Positions 12,106-23,471 of a DNA stretch of 64,000 nucleotides are shown in pieces. Both the position numbers and the translations under genes were made by a program. Origin of the DNA: Aquilaria yunnanensis (Eukaryota > Streptophyta > Magnoliopsida > Malvales > Thymelaeaceae); contig CM077599.1 in assembly GCA_039654915.1 (NCBI GenBank), forward strand, positions 72,880,001 to 72,944,000, in the 5' to 3' direction. Positions within the stretch are counted from its first letter, which is position 1. Every line of letters begins with the position of its first letter. The notes under the pieces were generated by a model. That model worked only from the letters and a program-made list of their open reading frames with translations, was not told where the DNA came from and did not search any database.

Positions 12106-14636
12106 TGTGACAGCTCTCCTAGTCAACTAATCAAGTAAGTGTTTATTTACTTTGATTAAGTGTTTATGAAATTAAGTACCTCAAATTAGCGCCTTGTTAA
12201 GCAAGTAACATAATCTTAATTAAGTTAAGTGAGTTCCTAAGTGTGATTTGGCATAGTTAAGTCAAGACCATTAGTTGTTCTAGCTTTTAGAATCATCCTA
12301 GTAAGTTTTAACAACTTGTGGCACTAAGTGTTCTTTTGAGCCATTTAGAACTTAAGTGGCTAAAGTGTTCAAGAAGATTTAGTTTGAGAAGCTTTTAGTA
12401 CCTTTTAAAACAAAGAAAAATGAGTTTGGAGTGTGAGTTAGTGAGCTATTTGAAACAAATGAAAGTATGAGGGCTTAAGTGCAAGGGAGAGAAAAGTTGC
12501 TTAATAAGCTTATAAGTTAAGTTTCTTCTTCTCTTCTTCATACTTAGCCATTTCTTGCAAACACCAAAAATTCGTGGCTCCATCTCCTCTCCCAAATTCC
12601 CAGCTCAAGCTTCATTTCCTTGCAAGTTTTCATCAAAATTAAGAGTGCCAAGGGGTTAGGAAAGATCACCAAGCTTTGTTTGAGGTGTTCTTGCTTCATT
12701 TGATCTTTGGAAGCTTGTTTTGGATCCAATTTCGTAGGTAAGCTTCTTGAGATCATTTGGTGTGATTATAGGTTGTTTCTAGAGCTAGAAATGGTCTTGG
12801 TTTGATTGGTTTGGGTGCCAAATTGCTTTGGTTTTAGGCTTGGAACTCAAGGAAGCTCAATTGAGCTTAGGAGGCTTTGTTGCATTGCTTGCTTTGTGGC
12901 TAAAATTGAGGTAAGGGTTCAAGTAATTAAGCTCAAATAATGCATGGTTTTGTAGTTTTGTGTGTTGGGATGAATTAGAAACAAGACCCATTAAGTTTGG
13001 ATTAGAAATGAGAGAGTTTGAGTAGCTTGTGTACAAGAACGACGCTGTCGCACAAACCTAGAAAACAGAGTTGGCGACGCGTCGCCAATTTGGTCGCGAA
13101 TTGGCGCCGCGGCGCCAGAATGCGAAAATGAACACAGAGCGTTTGTTCGGCGGCGCCGCGTCGCCAAAAGCATTTGCTCTTTGGCGCCGCGTCGCCAAGT
13201 GCAGATTTGGCCTCGATTTCCGGCCATCCTAAGATTAACTTAGACTCTCGGTTTCTATCCCTAGGCTATTCTAAGACGTTCCATAGCCTCGGTTGGGTCT
13301 AGAATTCATTCCTAAGGCGGGAATTGTGCATTATTTGGAAGGTAGTCAAGTTGTATGGTTAAGTGTAAAAGAAATGTGACTTGGTGGCTAAGTAACTCAT
13401 AGTATTTAAGCTTTTAAATGGATATTAAGGGGATTAAGTGGGTTTTTAGACTCTTTATTGGCCGTATAGAGTATCAATTACATATGGTCAATAGAGAGAA
13501 AAACCTATGTCGATCCCAACCAAGCCATTTGGTTTGGTAAGTGAGCCACTAGTAGTATTTTGAGTTAAACCTTGAGGGTTTGACTAGTTAAACCACATAG
13601 GAAGACTACCCTGTACAATAAATTAAGGGTAAAGGCGGGTAAGTTTGAGATAGGTGACGACCTACTCTAGAACCCGTAGATGGGACTTAATTGAGGTAAA
13701 GTGTCCGGGATACGAGGGCCAGTATCTCAAGTACCTCAGCCGTTTGAGCTCACGGCAAGAATTAAGGCACTTAAAGTGCAGGAAGTCCCAAGTGCATGTG
13801 TTGTGTGCATTTCATACCATACATCCATACATTGCATTTCTGGCATTTTGTTGATTGTTTGTTGTTTGAATTGCATGTTTGATTGCTTGGTTGCCATATT
13901 GCATATTTGTTGCATATTTCTTTGCAGGTATTTAAGAAGGGAATCCTTACTGAGTACTTTTAAGTACTCATTCCCTTAGTTTTATTGTGCAGGATCTAAT
14001 CCCGGGCCTAATCACTGAAGTGATAGCTGAGGCCTAAGCTTTCTGTTTTGCAGGTATTTTATTGAGAATCCTAGTGATTCTAGTTTCTTGCAGTATAAGT
14101 TATGTGCTAACCAAGTTGTGCCTTTACAGTGTAGAGGCTAAGAGTACACAAGAACAAGGTCTAGTGAAGGGCTACACTTGGAGCTTGGCTTAGCTCAAGG
14201 TGGGCTCAAGTAAATGATCTTAGTTAGTAGTAATTTTGTCTCTTGTACATAGTACTTGGTGTACTAAGTAAGTTGCCTCTATTGGGATACATTAGGATGT
14301 AAATCCATCTTGTTACTTTTGAGTGCATGCTAGAGTTATATGTTTGCACAAAACTGTTACTTGTAGTTAAAGCAACTAGTATTTCAATGACTTGGTACGT
14401 TTTTAGTATGTTTTGAGTAAATGCTCGAGCAATGTTTTAATTCAAGACTTTTAAATTTCGGTTGCATTGCCAAGTCAGAAGCATGCATAACTTAATCTGA
14501 GTAGGCTAAGTAACTAGTTGCATATAAATTGTTTTAATTTATATTGATGAGTAATAGTTAGTCAATTGTAACTAGTGGGATTCATTATCCCTAAGAGCCT
14601 ACAAGATTAGGGGCACTGGGGCCCCGTTCCGCCACA
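12106..14636 (+). repeat. Tekay-type 5' LTR
   Basis: It starts TGTGACAGCTC and ends TTCCGCCACA. Each position corresponds to the 3' copy at an offset of 7427 with no net indel. It contains a GC-rich palindrome cluster near 13073-13202 and the motif TTACTGAGTACTTTTAAGTA followed by CTCATTCCC near 13948-13976. Short frames at 13654-13979 are repeated in the 3' LTR and are not treated as genes. Confidence 0.95.
13073..13202. promoter_or_regulatory. GC-rich palindrome cluster in the LTR
   Basis: Within an AT-rich LTR, this 130-bp island holds perfect palindromes GGCGACGCGTCGCC (13073-13086) and TGGCGCCGCGGCGCCA (13102-13117). Related GGCGCCGCGTCGCCA words follow near 13150-13200. The same island lies at 20500-20629 in the 3' LTR, where some CpGs have become TpG. 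Such a cluster could be a hairpin or a protein-binding region of the LTR; its role is not known from sequence. Confidence 0.6.
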
Positions 14637-14641
14637 GAAAT

Positions 14642-14653
14642 TGGTATCAGAGC
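14642..14653 (+). other. Primer binding site (initiator Met tRNA)
   Basis: TGGTATCAGAGC begins five bases after the 5' LTR. It is the exact classical complement to the 3' end of plant initiator methionine tRNA and primes minus-strand synthesis. Confidence 0.95.
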
Positions 14654-14775
14654 GGGTTAATGTTCCTAGTAGAGGCAATAAGTGAACTAAGATCAAGGTG
14701 TTCTTGTGTTAAGTGTGGTTAGTACTGCTTATAAGTTGCTCTGGGTATGGTCTTCTGGCTGTGGTTGCAGGTATT

Positions 14776-17700
14776 ATGGTGAATACACGGGCTGGTACTG
14801 CTGCTGAGGTTCAGGGTTCTGGTGCAGGAACTAGTGACCCCAGTGGGGCAGACATGAGGGAAGTGGTTTCCTTGTTGAGGAGACTTAATGAGTCGATGGA
14901 TCGGATGCTACATGGCATGGCCATTTTGCTTGAAGAGCGTGCTCAACCTCCAGTTCAGGGGGAGACCTTGGAGGACCCTATTGGGGTAAGGGCCGAAGTG
15001 CACCAAGGCCCAACGGTGCACCAAGGTCAGGGGAGAAATCCCCCGCCCCAGGGGCAAGTGCAAGGTCAGGAACCATTTAATGAGCATGTTCAAGTAGAGT
15101 CCAGTGAGGACAGTGAAGAGGATAGTGAGGAGGAAGATGAGGAGGACATCCATCCAAGGAGGAGGCGGAGGAGACCCGTCATTCCAGACCATATGGGACT
15201 TGTTTCCTTATGCCGGGATATTAACACTCCCAAGTTCAATGGCATAGGAGATCCCGATATGGCTGAAGGGTGGTTGTATCAGATTAATGAGATCTTCAAA
15301 AACATGAAGTTGGATGACAAAGTAAAGATGGATTTAGTACCTTTCTTTTTAGAGGGCAAGGCGTCATTATGGTGGAAGGATGTCATGGAAAGGCTTGATG
15401 CTTATAATGAAGGGAGAATCGGGCAAAGGCTTAAGGAGCTTGTTTGGATTGAATTCGAGAAGGAGTTTCGAAATGAATTCAATAGTGAGGCTGCCCAGGA
15501 TCAAAAGCGGATTGAGTTTGATGAACTAATCCAGGGAAGGCTAACAGTTCATGAGTATGAAAGGAAGTTTAGTTCTCTTTTTCGGTATGCACCTCATTTG
15601 GCCGGGAAAGATGAACTAAAGGCAAAGAAGTTCATTCGTGGACTTAAGGTGGAGCTGAGGAGTTTCTTGACAGTGATAGGAGTTTGGACCTATCATGAGG
15701 CTGTCCAAAAAGCCTTAGTGTTGGAAAGGGAGTTGGTGGAGACCAAACCGAAGGATAAGGCCGTTGAGCCGAGGGTTCCAGTACAATCAAGGTTAATGGA
15801 TAAAAGGCCTAGTGTGGGAGATGATCAAGGACCTTCCAAGAAAATCAAGAAAGCTGCAAAAGGCCGTTGTCCTAAGTGTCAGAGATTTCATGGTAACAAA
15901 CCTTGTACCCTTGGAACCGATCTCTGCAATTACTGCCGTCAGCCAGGACATTGGGCTAAGGAGTGCCCAAGGCTTAGACAAGACCAAGGTCAAGGACGAC
16001 CGGGAGCCTCAGGAGTTGGTAGTGCTGGTAGTACTTTTGTCAGAGTTCCTCCTGTGCCACCACGAGTTTTTGCACTGGCAAGCCAGGTATCCAGAGAGCC
16101 TACAGCTGTGCAAGGTAACTTTAATGTTCAGGATAGTAGTATTAGAATTCTGTTTGATACTGGTGCTACTATTTCTGTCATTACTCTAGGCATGGTTGTT
16201 AAGTTTGGTTTGCATAGAACTGTGCTTGATGAAATGATGTTCATTAAGTCAGTGGGGAGTAACCTTGTGTTTACCAATGAAATGGTTGTGGGATATCCTT
16301 TGGAATTAGGAGGTAGTAAATTTTTAAGTGACCTTTGGGTCTTGGCCTCAATTCCTTATGATATTGTCCTTGGAATGGATTGGTTAAGTAAGTTTAAGGC
16401 CCAGATTGACTGTGCGGGTTGTAAGGTCACTCTTGAGGATGCCTCAGGGGTAAGTATAACTTGCACAGGCGGTTTGGCAAGTAGTGTAAAGAGTTTGCAC
16501 CTCAAGTTATTGGAGTCCATTCCCGTTCCGAGTGAGTTGGTCGCTTGCTGGTTGAACGGAGTGGCAGTCGAGGAGCAACTCAAGGAAATTCAAGTAGCCA
16601 ATCTATTTCCAGAAGTTTTTCCTGTAGACCTCCCAGGGTTACCTCCAAGAAGGGAGATTGAATTCTCCATACATTTACAGCCTGGGGCAGAACCAATTTC
16701 CATACCCCCTTATAGAATGTCAGCACCTGAAATGGATGAGCTGAAAAAGCAATTAGAAGAGTTGCTTGAGAAAGGCTTTATTAGGCCAAGTATTTCCCCG
16801 TGGGGTGCTCCAGTGTTGTTTGTAAAGAAAAAGGATGGAACCTTAAGGTTGTATATAGACTATAGAAAATTGAATGCAGTAACGGTAAAGAATAAGTACC
16901 CATTGCCCAGAATTGATGATCTATTTGATAGATTAAGAGGGGCGAAGGTCTTTTCGAAAATAGACCTAAGGTCTGGATATTTCCAGATAAGAGTTAGGGA
17001 TGAGGATATCCCGAAGACTGCATTCAGGACTAGGTATGGGCATTATGAGTATACCGTTATGCCGTTTGGAGTGACTAATGCTCCGGCAGTTTTCATGGAT
17101 ACCATGAATCGGATTTTTAGGCCCTACCTAGATCAGTTTGTTGAGGTGTTTATTGATGATATTTTGGTGTATTCCCCGACTCCCCACGAGCATGAAAAAC
17201 ATTTAGAGATAGTTTTGCAAGTACTCAAGAGTAATCAGTTTTATGCCAAACTATCTAAGTGCCAATTTTGGGCAAGTGAAATTCCTTTCCTTGGACATAT
17301 TATAAATGCTCAAGGATTAAGTGTGGACCCAGAAAAGGTAAAGGCTGTGGTGGAGTGGAAACGCCCAACAACTGTAACTGAAGTTAGGAGTTTCTTGGGT
17401 TTAGCGGGCTATTATCGAAGGTTTATTGAAAAATTTTCTATAATAGCTTCGTCATTGACTGCCTTGACAAAGAAGGCACAGAAGTTTATTTGGACTCCTA
17501 AGTGTGAGGAGAGTTTTCAGGAGCTTAAGGAAAGGTTGATTTCTGCTCCCATCTTAATCCTACCAGATCCGCATGAGACTTTTGTGGTTTATACCGATGC
17601 ATCTGGGACAGGATTAGGATGTGTGTTGATGCAGGATAAGCAAGTGATTGCATATGGGTCTAGGCAGTTAAGGCCTAACGAGTTGAATTACCCAGTGCAT

Positions 17701-19557
17701 GATCTTGAGTTAGCAGCAGTTGTGTTTGCTTTAAAGCTCTGGAGACACTACCTTATGGGAAGGTCCTTTAAGATCTTTACAGACCATAAAAGTCTGAAGT
17801 ACTTATTTACCCAAAAGGATCTTAACATGAGGCAGAGAAGATGGGTCGAGTATATCAAGGATTATGATTGCTCGATAGACTATTGTTCAGGTAAAGGCAA
17901 CGTGGTTGCTGATGCCTTGAGCCGTAAGTATTCTGGGGTAATTCTCTCCAAGGATCAAGTAACACAAACCTCAAAAGATCATAGTGCAGAGCAATTCACA
18001 GTTTTATATGAATTGTGGAGAGAATGGGAAATGGCTCAAGTCATGGTCCTTGAAATTCAGTCAGCATGGCTGACTAGAGTTAAGCAAGCTCAAGAGAGTG
18101 ATTTGAGCTTGAAAAGAATTTCTGGGGAGGAAAAGCATGGTACTGTACTGAAGGAATTTCAGTACAAGGATGGGTTACTTTATTTTGGTGACCGGCTCTA
18201 TGTGCCAAGTGAATTAAGGCAACAAGTGTTGCAGGAGGCACATACGAGTAAGTTTAATGTTCACCCTGGTGTGAATAAGATGTACCATGACCTTAGGACT
18301 CATTTTTGGTGGCCAAAGTTTAAAAGAGACATGTATGAATATGTGTCTAAGTGCCTCACCTGTCAAATGGTGAAGGCAGAGCACCAAAGGCCATCAGGAA
18401 TGTTGCAAAGTTTACCACTCCCAGAAAGGAAATGGGGATCCATCACCATGGACTTCTGTGTTGGGTTGCCAAACACAAGAAGTCAGCATGATTCCATTTG
18501 GGTGGTGGTGGATAGGTTAACAAAATCTGCACATTTTATCCCCATTAAAATCACTTATACCATGGAGAAATTAGCCCAGTTGTATATCCGAGAAGTAGTA
18601 AGACTTCATGGTATTCCTGATCAGATTGTATCTGATAGAGATCCCCGTTTTGTTTCAAGGTTTTGGAGTGCCTTTCAAAAGGCTATGGGTTCCGCTGTGA
18701 ACCTAAGTACTGCATATCACCCTCAGACTGACGGGCAGACTGAGCGGGTGATCCAAACCTTGGAGGATATGTTGCGAAGTTGTGTGATGGACTTCAAAGG
18801 GGATTGGGACCAACATCTGCCTTTGATTGAATTTGCTTATAATAATAGCTATCAAGAAGCTATTAAGATGGCGCCCTACGAGGCTTTGTATGGGCGTAAG
18901 TGTGTGACCCCTCATTGTTGGGCAGATAAAGCTGATGAAATAGTTGTTGGTCCAGAAATCATTGCCGAGACCACGGCAAAGATTAGGTTGATCCAAGCAA
19001 GGATCAAAGCTGCCTCAGACCGGCAAGCTAAGTACGCCAATGTGCGAAGAAAAGATTTAGAGTTTGAGGTAGGAGACCGAGTACTCCTTAAGGTCTCACC
19101 TATGAAAGGTGTGGCTAGGTTTGGTCAAAGGGGTAAGTTGGCACCAAGGTTTATTGGTCCTTTTGAAATTCTTGAAAGGGTAGGAAAAGTGGCTTATCGG
19201 TTGGCTTTACCGCCAAGTTTAGCCCATGTTCATAATGTGTTTCATGTGAGTTCCTTAAGGAAGTGCATTGTGAACCCTGGGCAAGTGTTAACCCCGCCCA
19301 CTATTCCCTTGAGAGAGGACCTAAGTTATGAGGAACATCCTATCAAGTTTCTTGACCGTCAAGTCCGGAAACTAAGGACCAAACGGATCCCAATGGTCAA
19401 AGTACTATGGTCTAACCATGGGGAGGAAGAGGCCACTTGGGAGACCGAGCAGGATATGCTAAGGCAATATCCAAGTTTGTATGCTCAATTAAGTCAGAAT
19501 TTGGAGGACCAAATTTCTGAAGGAGGGGAGGATGTGACAGCTCTCCTAGTCAACTAA
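14776..19557 (+). CDS. Gag-pol polyprotein of Tekay-type chromovirus, intact
   Basis: The frame is 1593 codons without interruption. I choose the ATG at 14776 (MVNTRAG...), the usual start in this lineage; the open frame extends upstream to 14713. Visible features by residue: retrotransposon gag core about 150-330; zinc knuckle CX2CX4HX4C 384-397; protease DTGA with catalytic D461; RT with FIDD at 792-795; RNase H with D941; integrase HHCC region from H1156; catalytic D1226, D1287 and E1323 with D-35-E spacing; GPF motif near 1460; chromodomain-like C-terminus about 1530-1585. The product would form particles, copy RNA and integrate cDNA, the chromodomain probably steering to heterochromatin. 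The stop lies 25 bases inside the 3' LTR. Confidence 0.96.
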   Translation: MVNTRAGTAAEVQGSGAGTSDPSGADMREVVSLLRRLNESMDRMLHGMAILLEERAQPPVQGETLEDPIGVRAEVHQGPTVHQGQGRNPPPQGQVQGQEPFNEHVQVESSEDSEEDSEEEDEEDIHPRRRRRRPVIPDHMGLVSLCRDINTPKFNGIGDPDMAEGWLYQINEIFKNMKLDDKVKMDLVPFFLEGKASLWWKDVMERLDAYNEGRIGQRLKELVWIEFEKEFRNEFNSEAAQDQKRIEFDELIQGRLTVHEYERKFSSLFRYAPHLAGKDELKAKKFIRGLKVELRSFLTVIGVWTYHEAVQKALVLERELVETKPKDKAVEPRVPVQSRLMDKRPSVGDDQGPSKKIKKAAKGRCPKCQRFHGNKPCTLGTDLCNYCRQPGHWAKECPRLRQDQGQGRPGASGVGSAGSTFVRVPPVPPRVFALASQVSREPTAVQGNFNVQDSSIRILFDTGATISVITLGMVVKFGLHRTVLDEMMFIKSVGSNLVFTNEMVVGYPLELGGSKFLSDLWVLASIPYDIVLGMDWLSKFKAQIDCAGCKVTLEDASGVSITCTGGLASSVKSLHLKLLESIPVPSELVACWLNGVAVEEQLKEIQVANLFPEVFPVDLPGLPPRREIEFSIHLQPGAEPISIPPYRMSAPEMDELKKQLEELLEKGFIRPSISPWGAPVLFVKKKDGTLRLYIDYRKLNAVTVKNKYPLPRIDDLFDRLRGAKVFSKIDLRSGYFQIRVRDEDIPKTAFRTRYGHYEYTVMPFGVTNAPAVFMDTMNRIFRPYLDQFVEVFIDDILVYSPTPHEHEKHLEIVLQVLKSNQFYAKLSKCQFWASEIPFLGHIINAQGLSVDPEKVKAVVEWKRPTTVTEVRSFLGLAGYYRRFIEKFSIIASSLTALTKKAQKFIWTPKCEESFQELKERLISAPILILPDPHETFVVYTDASGTGLGCVLMQDKQVIAYGSRQLRPNELNYPVHDLELAAVVFALKLWRHYLMGRSFKIFTDHKSLKYLFTQKDLNMRQRRWVEYIKDYDCSIDYCSGKGNVVADALSRKYSGVILSKDQVTQTSKDHSAEQFTVLYELWREWEMAQVMVLEIQSAWLTRVKQAQESDLSLKRISGEEKHGTVLKEFQYKDGLLYFGDRLYVPSELRQQVLQEAHTSKFNVHPGVNKMYHDLRTHFWWPKFKRDMYEYVSKCLTCQMVKAEHQRPSGMLQSLPLPERKWGSITMDFCVGLPNTRSQHDSIWVVVDRLTKSAHFIPIKITYTMEKLAQLYIREVVRLHGIPDQIVSDRDPRFVSRFWSAFQKAMGSAVNLSTAYHPQTDGQTERVIQTLEDMLRSCVMDFKGDWDQHLPLIEFAYNNSYQEAIKMAPYEALYGRKCVTPHCWADKADEIVVGPEIIAETTAKIRLIQARIKAASDRQAKYANVRRKDLEFEVGDRVLLKVSPMKGVARFGQRGKLAPRFIGPFEILERVGKVAYRLALPPSLAHVHNVFHVSSLRKCIVNPGQVLTPPTIPLREDLSYEEHPIKFLDRQVRKLRTKRIPMVKVLWSNHGEEEATWETEQDMLRQYPSLYAQLSQNLEDQISEGGEDVTALLVN
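19521..19532 (+). other. Polypurine tract of the Tekay element
   Basis: AGGAGGGGAGGA lies directly before the 3' LTR start TGTGACAG. It is the expected plus-strand primer. It is also part of the coding frame (EGGED), so pol coding and the polypurine tract overlap. Confidence 0.88.
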
Positions 19558-22063
19558 TCAAGTAAGTGTTTATTTACTTTGATTAAGTGTTTATGAAATT
19601 AAGTACCTCAAATTAGCGCCTTGTTAAGCAAGTAACATAAGCTTAATTAAGTTAAGTGAGTTCCTAAGTGTGATTTGGCATAGTTAAGTCAAGACCATTA
19701 GTTGTTCTAGCTTTTAGAATCATCCTAGTAAGTTTTAACAACTTGTGGCACTAAGTGTTCTTTTGAGCCATTTAGAACTTAAGTGGCTAAAGTGTTCAAG
19801 AAGATTTAGTTTGAGAAGCTTTTAGTACCTTTTAAAACAAAGAAAAGTGAGTTTGGAGTGTGAGTTAGTGAGCTATTTGAAACAAATGAAAGTATGAGGG
19901 CTTAAGTGCAAGGGAGAGAAAAGTTGCTTAATAAGCTTATAAGTTAAGTTTCTTCTTCTCTTCTTCATACTTAGCCATTTCTTGCAAACACCAAAAATTC
20001 GTGGCTCCATCTCCTCTCCCAAATTCCCAGCTCAAGCTTCATTTCCTTGCAAGTTTTCATCAAAATTAAGAGTGCCAAGGGGTTAGGAAAGATCACCAAG
20101 CTTTGTTTGAGGTGTTCTTGCTTCATTTGATCTTTGGAAGCTTGTTTTGGATCCAATTTCGTAGGTAAGCTTCTTGAGATCATTTGGTGTGATTATAGGT
20201 TGTTTCTAGAGCTAGAAATGGTCTTGGTTTGATTGGTTTGGGTGCCAAATTGCTTTGGTTTTAGGCTTGGAACTCAAGGAAGCTCAATTGAGCTTAGGAG
20301 GCTTTGTTGCATTGCTTGCTTTGTGGCTAAAATTGAGGTAAGGGTTCAAGTAATTAAGCTCAAATAATGCATGGTTTTGTAGTTTTGTGTGTTGGGATGA
20401 ATTAGAAACAAGACCCATTAAGTTTGGATTAGAAATGAGAGAGTTTGAGTAGCTTGTGTACAAGAACGACGCTGTCGCACAAACCCAGAAAACAGAGTTG
20501 GCGACGCGTTGCCAATTTGGTTGCGAATTGGCGCCGCGGCGCCAGAATGCGAAAATGAACACAGAGCGTTTGTTCGGCGGCGCCGCGTCGCCAAAAGCAT
20601 TTGCTCTTTGGCGCCGCGTCGCCAAGTGCAGATTTGGCCTCGATTTCCGGCCATCCTAAGATTAACTTAGACTCTCGGTTTCTATCCCTAGGCTATTCTA
20701 AGATGTTCCATAGCCTCGGTTGGGTCTAGAATTCATTCCTAAGGCGGGAATTGTGCATTATTTGGAAGGTAGTCAAGTTGTGTGGTTAAGTGTAAAAGAA
20801 ATGTGACTTGGTGGCTAAGTAACTCATAGTATTTAAGCTTTTAAATGGATATTAAGGGGATTAAGTGGGTTTTTAGACTCTTTATTGGCCGTATAGAGTA
20901 TCAATTACATATGGTCAATAGAGAGAAAAACCTAAGTCGATCCCAACCAAGCCATTTGGTTTGGTAAGTGAGCCACTAGTAGTATTTTGAGTTAAACCTT
21001 GAGGGTTTGACTAGTTAAACCACATAGGAAGACTACCCTGTACAATAAATTAAGGGTAAAGGCGGGTAAGTTTGAGATAGGTGACGACCTACTCTAGAAC
21101 CCGTAGATGGGACTTAATTGAGGTAAAGTGTCCGGGATACGAGGGCCAGTATCTCAAGTACCTCAGCCGTTTGAGCTCACGGCAAGAATTAAGGCACTTA
21201 AAGTGCAGGAAGTCCCAAGTGCATGTGTTGTGTGCATTTCATACCATACATCCATACATTGCATTTCTGGCATTTTGTTGATTGTTTGTTGTTTGAATTG
21301 CATGTTTGATTGCTTGGTTGCCATATTGCATATTTGTTGCATATTTCTTTGCAGGTATTTAAGAAGGGAATCCTTACTGAGTACTTTTAAGTACTCATTC
21401 CCTTAGTTTTATTGTGCAGGATCTAATCCCGGGCCTAATCACTGAAGTGATAGCTGAGGCCTAAGCTTTCTGTTTTGCAGGTATTTTATTGAGAATCCTA
21501 GTGATTCTAGTTTCTTGCAGTATAAGTTATGTGCTAACCAAGTTGTGCCTTTACAGTGTAGAGGCTAAGAGTACACAAGAACAAGGTCTAGTGAAGGGCT
21601 ACACTTGGAGCTTGGCTTAGCTCAAGGTGGGCTCAAGTAAATGATCTTAGTTAGTAGTAATTTTGTCTCTTGTACATAGTACTTGGTGTACTAAGTAAGT
21701 TGCCTCTATTGGGATACATTAGGATGTAAATCCATCTTGTTACTTTTGGGTGCATGCTAGAGTTATATGTATGCACAAAACTGTTACTTGTAGTTAAAGC
21801 AACTAGTATTTCAATGACTTGGTACGTTTTTAGTATGTTTTGAGTAAATGCTCGAGCAATGTTTTAATTCAAGACTTTTAAATTTCGGTTGCATTGCCAA
21901 GTCAGAAGCATGCATAACTTAATCTGAGTAGGCTAAGTAACTAGTTGCATATAAATTGTTTTAATTTATATTGACGAGTAATAGTTAGCCAATTGTAACT
22001 AGTGGGATTCATTATCCCTAAGAGCCTACAAGATTAGGGGCACTGGGGCCCCGTTCCGCCACA
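19533..22063 (+). repeat. Tekay-type 3' LTR
   Basis: It has the same 2531-bp length as the 5' copy. Visible substitutions include positions near 19640, 19846, 20487, 20509, 20522, 20705, 20782, 20934, 21749, 21771, 21976 and 21989. Several are C/T changes at CpG. Its first 25 bases encode the end of pol. Confidence 0.95.
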
Positions 22064-22068
22064 GCAGA

Positions 22069-22557
22069 AGCTCAGAATTCAGACTCAAAGGGTACTCAGA
22101 TAGCGACTGGGCGGGATCAACTGACGATCGAAAGAGTACCACTGGCAATATCTTCCTTATTGGATCAAACTTGGTTTCATGGAGCTCGAAGAAGCAGCCT
22201 GGAGTTGCCTTGTCATCCACTGAAGTTGAATACATATCAGTTACAAATGCAGCATGTCAAGCCGTGTGGTTGAGAAAACTGTTGTCTAACTTAGATTAGA
22301 ATCAGGAAGAAGCTTCTGAAGTTTTTTTGTGACAATCAGTCTACCATAGCCATCACCAAGAATCCAGTAATGTATGAGAGAACAAAGCATGTGGAGATAA
22401 AATTTCATTTTATCCGAGAGTTAGTCTTAAAAGTTGAAATCAATGTGAAGTTTTGCTCATCCGAAGACCAGCTACACTTAACTAAAGCTTTAACTACTGC
22501 AAGGCATGAAACTCTTCGACATCAGCTTGGGATTACCCTTTTTGAATCAAGGGGGAG
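22069..22557 (+). pseudogene. Copia RNase H, 3' part, broken
   Basis: The copia frame continues after the gypsy element with the Ty1 RNase H signature GYSDSDWAGSTDDRKSTTG, then SWSSKKQPGVALSSTEVEY and ACQAVWLRKLL. Stops follow at about 22296 and beyond, and the C-terminus is frameshifted. The purine run AAGGGGGAG at 22549-22557, just before the 3' LTR, is the polypurine tract. Confidence 0.9.
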
Positions 22558-22833
22558 TGTTGGAAGATTGATTCAAAAGAAAGATACTAACAATCAGACC
22601 GTTGAAGAAGAAGATTTGGTGAATTAAGTCTAAACGTTTTTCTGTTAAAGTAGCTCAGTTCCAGTAGAAGTAAACTTCCTTGTTTTAAGCAAATTTGTTT
22701 CTTAGTTTGTTAAACTCTCTGTCTATTTAAATGAGCTCTTGTTGATTAATAAGATGAACAGCCAATGCAATTCATATTCTATCCTCTGTTTATACTTTTC
22801 TGTTTCTTCCTTATCACGCAAACTGTTCCATCA
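22558..22833 (+). repeat. Copia 3' LTR
   Basis: This 276-bp direct repeat of 5229-5504 is preceded by a polypurine tract and followed by the target duplication CAAAG at 22834-22838. About six differences from the 5' copy (about 2.2 %) indicate an older insertion than the Tekay element inside it. Confidence 0.95.
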
Positions 22834-22838
22834 CAAAG

Positions 22839-23031
22839 ATCATGATAGCCCAACTGCTTGCTTATGCTACAAGCAAGACATCGCCTAACATTGAGCTCCA
22901 CACAAGTACATGATCATGATGACCATTTCATTTTACAACCAGTGACTTGGGGCCTACGAAATTATACAAAGATATAAAGAGTATCGTGCTCGTTTTCCGG
23001 TCTAAACATCCAGTTTTCTCACCTTTCAGTC
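22839..23031 (-). other. Probable 3' flank or 3' UTR of the DUF707 gene
   Basis: This is host sequence between the copia right duplication and the stop codon of the DUF707 gene on the minus strand. The copia element therefore landed about 200 bp downstream of the coding end, in or just beyond the 3' UTR. The host sequence continues at 5223 on the far side of the element. No polyadenylation signal can be assigned with confidence. Confidence 0.5.
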
Positions 23032-23471
23032 TTATGACTTTATTCTCTGAGTCTCCTGGCTTGATGTGGGATCGGAATGAGACATTCCGATCGAGTCGTA
23101 GTATTGCTTTTCTGCTCTAGCGAGCCTTGTTTGGAATATCAACCACTCTTTTCTGCATCTCTCCCGGACCTGCCAAAATCAAAATGCTAGAAAGTGTGTT
23201 TATGGCTCCTGAGATTTACTAAGTAATATCTAAAGTAGCAGGCAGAAAAAATAAAAAAAGAAGCATTTTTTCATACCCCTTGCCATGGTGTCTTCCTATT
23301 TTGCTCCACTCCCTATCAAAAACGAGTGAGTTAAGGATGTCCATAAAGGATGAAAAAAGCAAAATGGAAGAACTTTACATTTGCCTACTCAATTACCTCG
23401 TTCCCAAGAGACGGGACAGACTGATGAACAATCCACTGAAAATCTACTACCCCTATTTTCTCATGGGCAGG
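23032..23471 (-). pseudogene. DUF707-family gene, last three exons
   Basis: Three minus-strand exons with canonical GT-AG borders join in phase. Exon 23471-23397 (25 codons) encodes PAHEKIGVVDFQWIVHQ and VPSLGNE. Exon 23312-23277 (12 codons) encodes GVEQNRKTPWQG. Exon 23169-23032 (46 codons with TAA) begins VRERCRKEWLIFQTRLARAE. This is the characteristic C-terminus of the plant DUF707 family (PF05212, sometimes labelled lysine-ketoglutarate reductase trans-splicing-related; function not established). These exons show no lesion. The exon upstream of PAHEK, carrying the conserved domain, is not found in 23472-25326, so the locus as a whole is called a pseudogene. Confidence 0.85.

Larger units (their letters stand above)
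12106..22063 (+). mobile_element. Complete Ty3/gypsy chromovirus, Tekay/Del type
   Basis: The element is 9958 bp with two LTRs of exactly 2531 bp (12106-14636 and 19533-22063). It is flanked by a perfect duplication GCAGA at 12101-12105 and 22064-22068, and sits in the copia RNase H region. It has a canonical primer binding site, one uninterrupted gag-pol frame and a polypurine tract. Domain order is gag, protease, RT, RNase H, integrase and a C-terminal chromodomain-like segment, as in chromoviruses. I count about a dozen LTR differences over 2.5 kb, so it is young, and every part needed for movement appears present. The Tekay assignment rests on LTR length and the C-terminal sequence. Confidence 0.95.
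5229..22833 (+). mobile_element. Ty1/copia LTR retrotransposon carrying two nested insertions
   Basis: The outer boundaries are direct LTRs of 276 bp each, beginning TGTTGGAAG and ending TTCCATCA. They are flanked by a perfect 5-bp duplication CAAAG at 5224-5228 and 22834-22838. Between them, in copia order, lie gag, protease, integrase, reverse transcriptase and RNase H on the plus strand. The element is split by a solo LTR at 6442-9577 and a full gypsy element at 12106-22063; without these and their target duplications it is about 4.5 kb, a normal copia size. Gag and integrase residues look Tork-like, but the lineage is not certain. Many stops and a frameshift make it non-autonomous. Confidence 0.95.

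Noticed and set aside
12544..13227. Minus-strand frames of 70-113 codons repeated in both Tekay LTRs
   Set aside because: Same reason: non-coding LTR sequence, one of them opened by the GC-rich palindrome island.
13654..13979. Two frames of 66 and 92 codons, repeated at 21081-21406
   Set aside because: They lie inside the two copies of the Tekay LTR and resemble no protein; the duplication is explained by the LTRs.
15793..16189. Alternative-frame ORFs within Tekay gag-pol
   Set aside because: They overlap the intact 1593-codon frame and have no domain content.
23281..23350. Apparent stops TGA TAG upstream of the 36-bp DUF707 exon
   Set aside because: They fall before the acceptor TTTTTGATAG and are intronic; the exon itself is clean.
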